From NCBI GenBank assembly GCA_017549745.1, contig JAFYUA010000066.1, forward strand, positions 1 through 7,321: 7,321 nucleotides of DNA, read 5' to 3'. The translations under genes were made by a program, and so were the position numbers. The notes beneath the pieces are model-generated. The model was not told where the DNA came from, searched no databases, and saw nothing but the letters and a program-made list of their open reading frames with translations. Each line of letters opens with the position of its first letter. Position 1 is the first letter of the stretch. This document shows positions 6,833 to 7,321 of the stretch, one piece after another. The stretch is from Clostridia bacterium. Its GTDB lineage: Bacteria > Bacillota > Clostridia > UMGS1810.

Positions 6833-7216
6833 TCAGAGTGCAGAAGCCAAAACTCCATTTATAAACGAAGGTGAATCATCATCACCAAATTTTTTGGCAA
6901 GCTCTACAGCTTCATTGATTACGATACCAGCCGGGATTTCACCCAGCATCAGTTCATATGCGCCAAGACGCAGAATTGCAAGATCCACCTTGGAAACGCG
7001 CTCAAGCGTCCAGCCACGAAGGTGCGCAGAGATATTCGCATCCAGCTTCTCTTCGTTAACCACCACGCCTTCAAACATACGGTTCATGAATTCGGATTCA
7101 CGCTCGCCGGGTTCAACACCAAGGAGATTCATGCGGGTATCCTCACCGCCATCTCCACCCATTTCCCATTCATAGATCAGCTTCATTGCATGCGCGCGCG
7201 CGATTTTTCTATCCAT
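6833..7216 (-). CDS. nusB: Transcription antitermination factor NusB
   Basis: 127 residues, close to the usual 130-140. NusB with NusE (ribosomal protein S10) binds boxA RNA and helps RNA polymerase read through rRNA operons. The N-terminal basic segment 'DRKIARAHAMKLIYEWEM' (2-19) is the RNA-contacting helix region. The C-terminal signature is complete: 'GWTLERVSKVDLAILRLGAYEL' (68-89), then 'EIPAGIVINEAVELAKKFG' (93-111) and 'DSPSFINGVLA' (114-124). The ATG has GAGGA upstream at about 9 nt. It is the first complete gene of the cluster in the window, with a leader holding a stem-loop and a weak promoter candidate. By hand count of five sequence lines its GC is near 52 percent, clearly above the genes downstream (about 30 percent for the DUF2156 gene), with GC-ending codons more common. 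Confidence 0.97.
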   Translation of the reverse strand: MDRKIARAHAMKLIYEWEMGGDGGEDTRMNLLGVEPGERESEFMNRMFEGVVVNEEKLDANISAHLRGWTLERVSKVDLAILRLGAYELMLGEIPAGIVINEAVELAKKFGDDDSPSFINGVLASAL

Positions 7217-7249
7217 ATTTGCTTATCCTCATCTCAAACGGTATTGTGA

Positions 7250-7278
7250 TTTACACACCAAAGCGGTGGCACATTCAA
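7250..7278 (-). promoter_or_regulatory. Weak promoter candidate upstream of nusB
   Basis: On the minus strand TTGAAT (7278-7273, four of six matches to a -35) and TGTAAA (7255-7250, four of six to a -10) are separated by exactly 17 nt, with nusB starting 33 nt beyond the -10. The -35 falls inside the stem-loop at 7263-7290. Neither box is strong, and nusB may instead be read from a promoter further upstream outside the window. Confidence 0.2.
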
Positions 7279-7290
7279 ATGTGCCCCCGC
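7263..7290 (-). terminator. Stem-loop between the preceding gene and nusB; weak terminator or processing site
   Basis: A 28-nt near-perfect inverted repeat. Four outer pairs (GCGG/CCGC), one mismatch and seven inner pairs (GGCACAT/ATGTGCC) enclose a four-base loop, TTGA on the minus strand. It lies 7 to 11 nt after likely stop codons of an upstream minus-strand gene: TAA at 7300-7298 or 7304-7302, depending on frame. Only a short interrupted T stretch (CTTTGGTGTG) follows the stem, so a classic intrinsic terminator is not shown. Partial termination, transcript processing or 3'-end protection are alternatives. The stem itself is plain to see; its role is inferred. Confidence 0.45.
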
Positions 7291-7321
7291 AATGTTATTA
7301 ATTAGTTGGTTTCGCTCTCAG

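Noticed and set aside
7298..7321. C-terminal codons of an upstream minus-strand gene at the right edge
   Set aside because: Two frames end in TAA within 24 nt (tails LRAKPTN or ESETN). There is too little sequence to choose a frame or family, so no gene is listed.
1..7321. Mobile element, CRISPR, toxin-antitoxin, phage-defence or riboswitch content
   Set aside because: No direct repeats, transposase, integrase or long structured leader is visible. RadC is sometimes mobile-element linked, but here it sits in a chromosomal housekeeping cluster.

Overview
This window is a compact, single-direction block of bacterial housekeeping genes, all read on the minus strand (right to left). The gene order nusB - xseA - xseB - ispA - dxs - tlyA is a conserved cluster of Gram-positive bacteria. 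Protein wording (short-form XseA of about 400 aa, stand-alone DUF2156 protein, RadC of the clostridial type) and the low-to-moderate GC suggest an anaerobic Clostridia member of the Bacillota, perhaps of the Oscillospiraceae/Ruminococcaceae type. The genus cannot be named from this alone.

Layout in the direction of transcription. At the right edge (about 7217-7321) lie the probable tail of an upstream gene, a strong stem-loop (7263-7290) and the leader of nusB. Next come nusB (antitermination factor, 7216-6833), xseA (exonuclease VII large subunit, 6820-5624), xseB (small subunit, 5631-5398) and ispA (farnesyl-diphosphate synthase type, 5396-4554). A 53-nt gap carries a good promoter candidate. 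It is followed by dxs (4500-2653), tlyA (2660-1860), radC (1853-1029), a stand-alone DUF2156 protein gene (1013-120) and the first 35 codons of a DJ-1/PfpI-family gene (106-1), cut by the window edge.

Spacing is very tight: two 8-nt overlaps (xseA/xseB, dxs/tlyA), a 1-nt gap (xseB/ispA) and gaps of 6 to 15 nt elsewhere. The genes are therefore probably co-transcribed and partly translationally coupled. Only the ispA-dxs gap has room for its own promoter. No stretch of more than about 105 bases lacks a gene.

Functionally the block mixes RNA and DNA upkeep with isoprenoid synthesis. NusB acts in rRNA transcription, XseA+XseB form exonuclease VII, TlyA is an rRNA 2'-O-methyltransferase and RadC is a JAB/MPN-domain protein. 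Dxs makes 1-deoxyxylulose 5-phosphate at the head of the MEP pathway, and IspA condenses the resulting C5 units to farnesyl diphosphate. The last three genes (radC, DUF2156, DJ-1) stand where argR and recN, often with nadK, commonly follow tlyA in relatives.

I see no mobile element, CRISPR array, RNA gene or clearly new system. The points most worth a second look are the IspA that is shortened after its second Asp-rich motif, the unusual tail of the cluster, the dxs promoter, the stem-loop before nusB, and the marked fall in GC from nusB to the DUF2156 gene.
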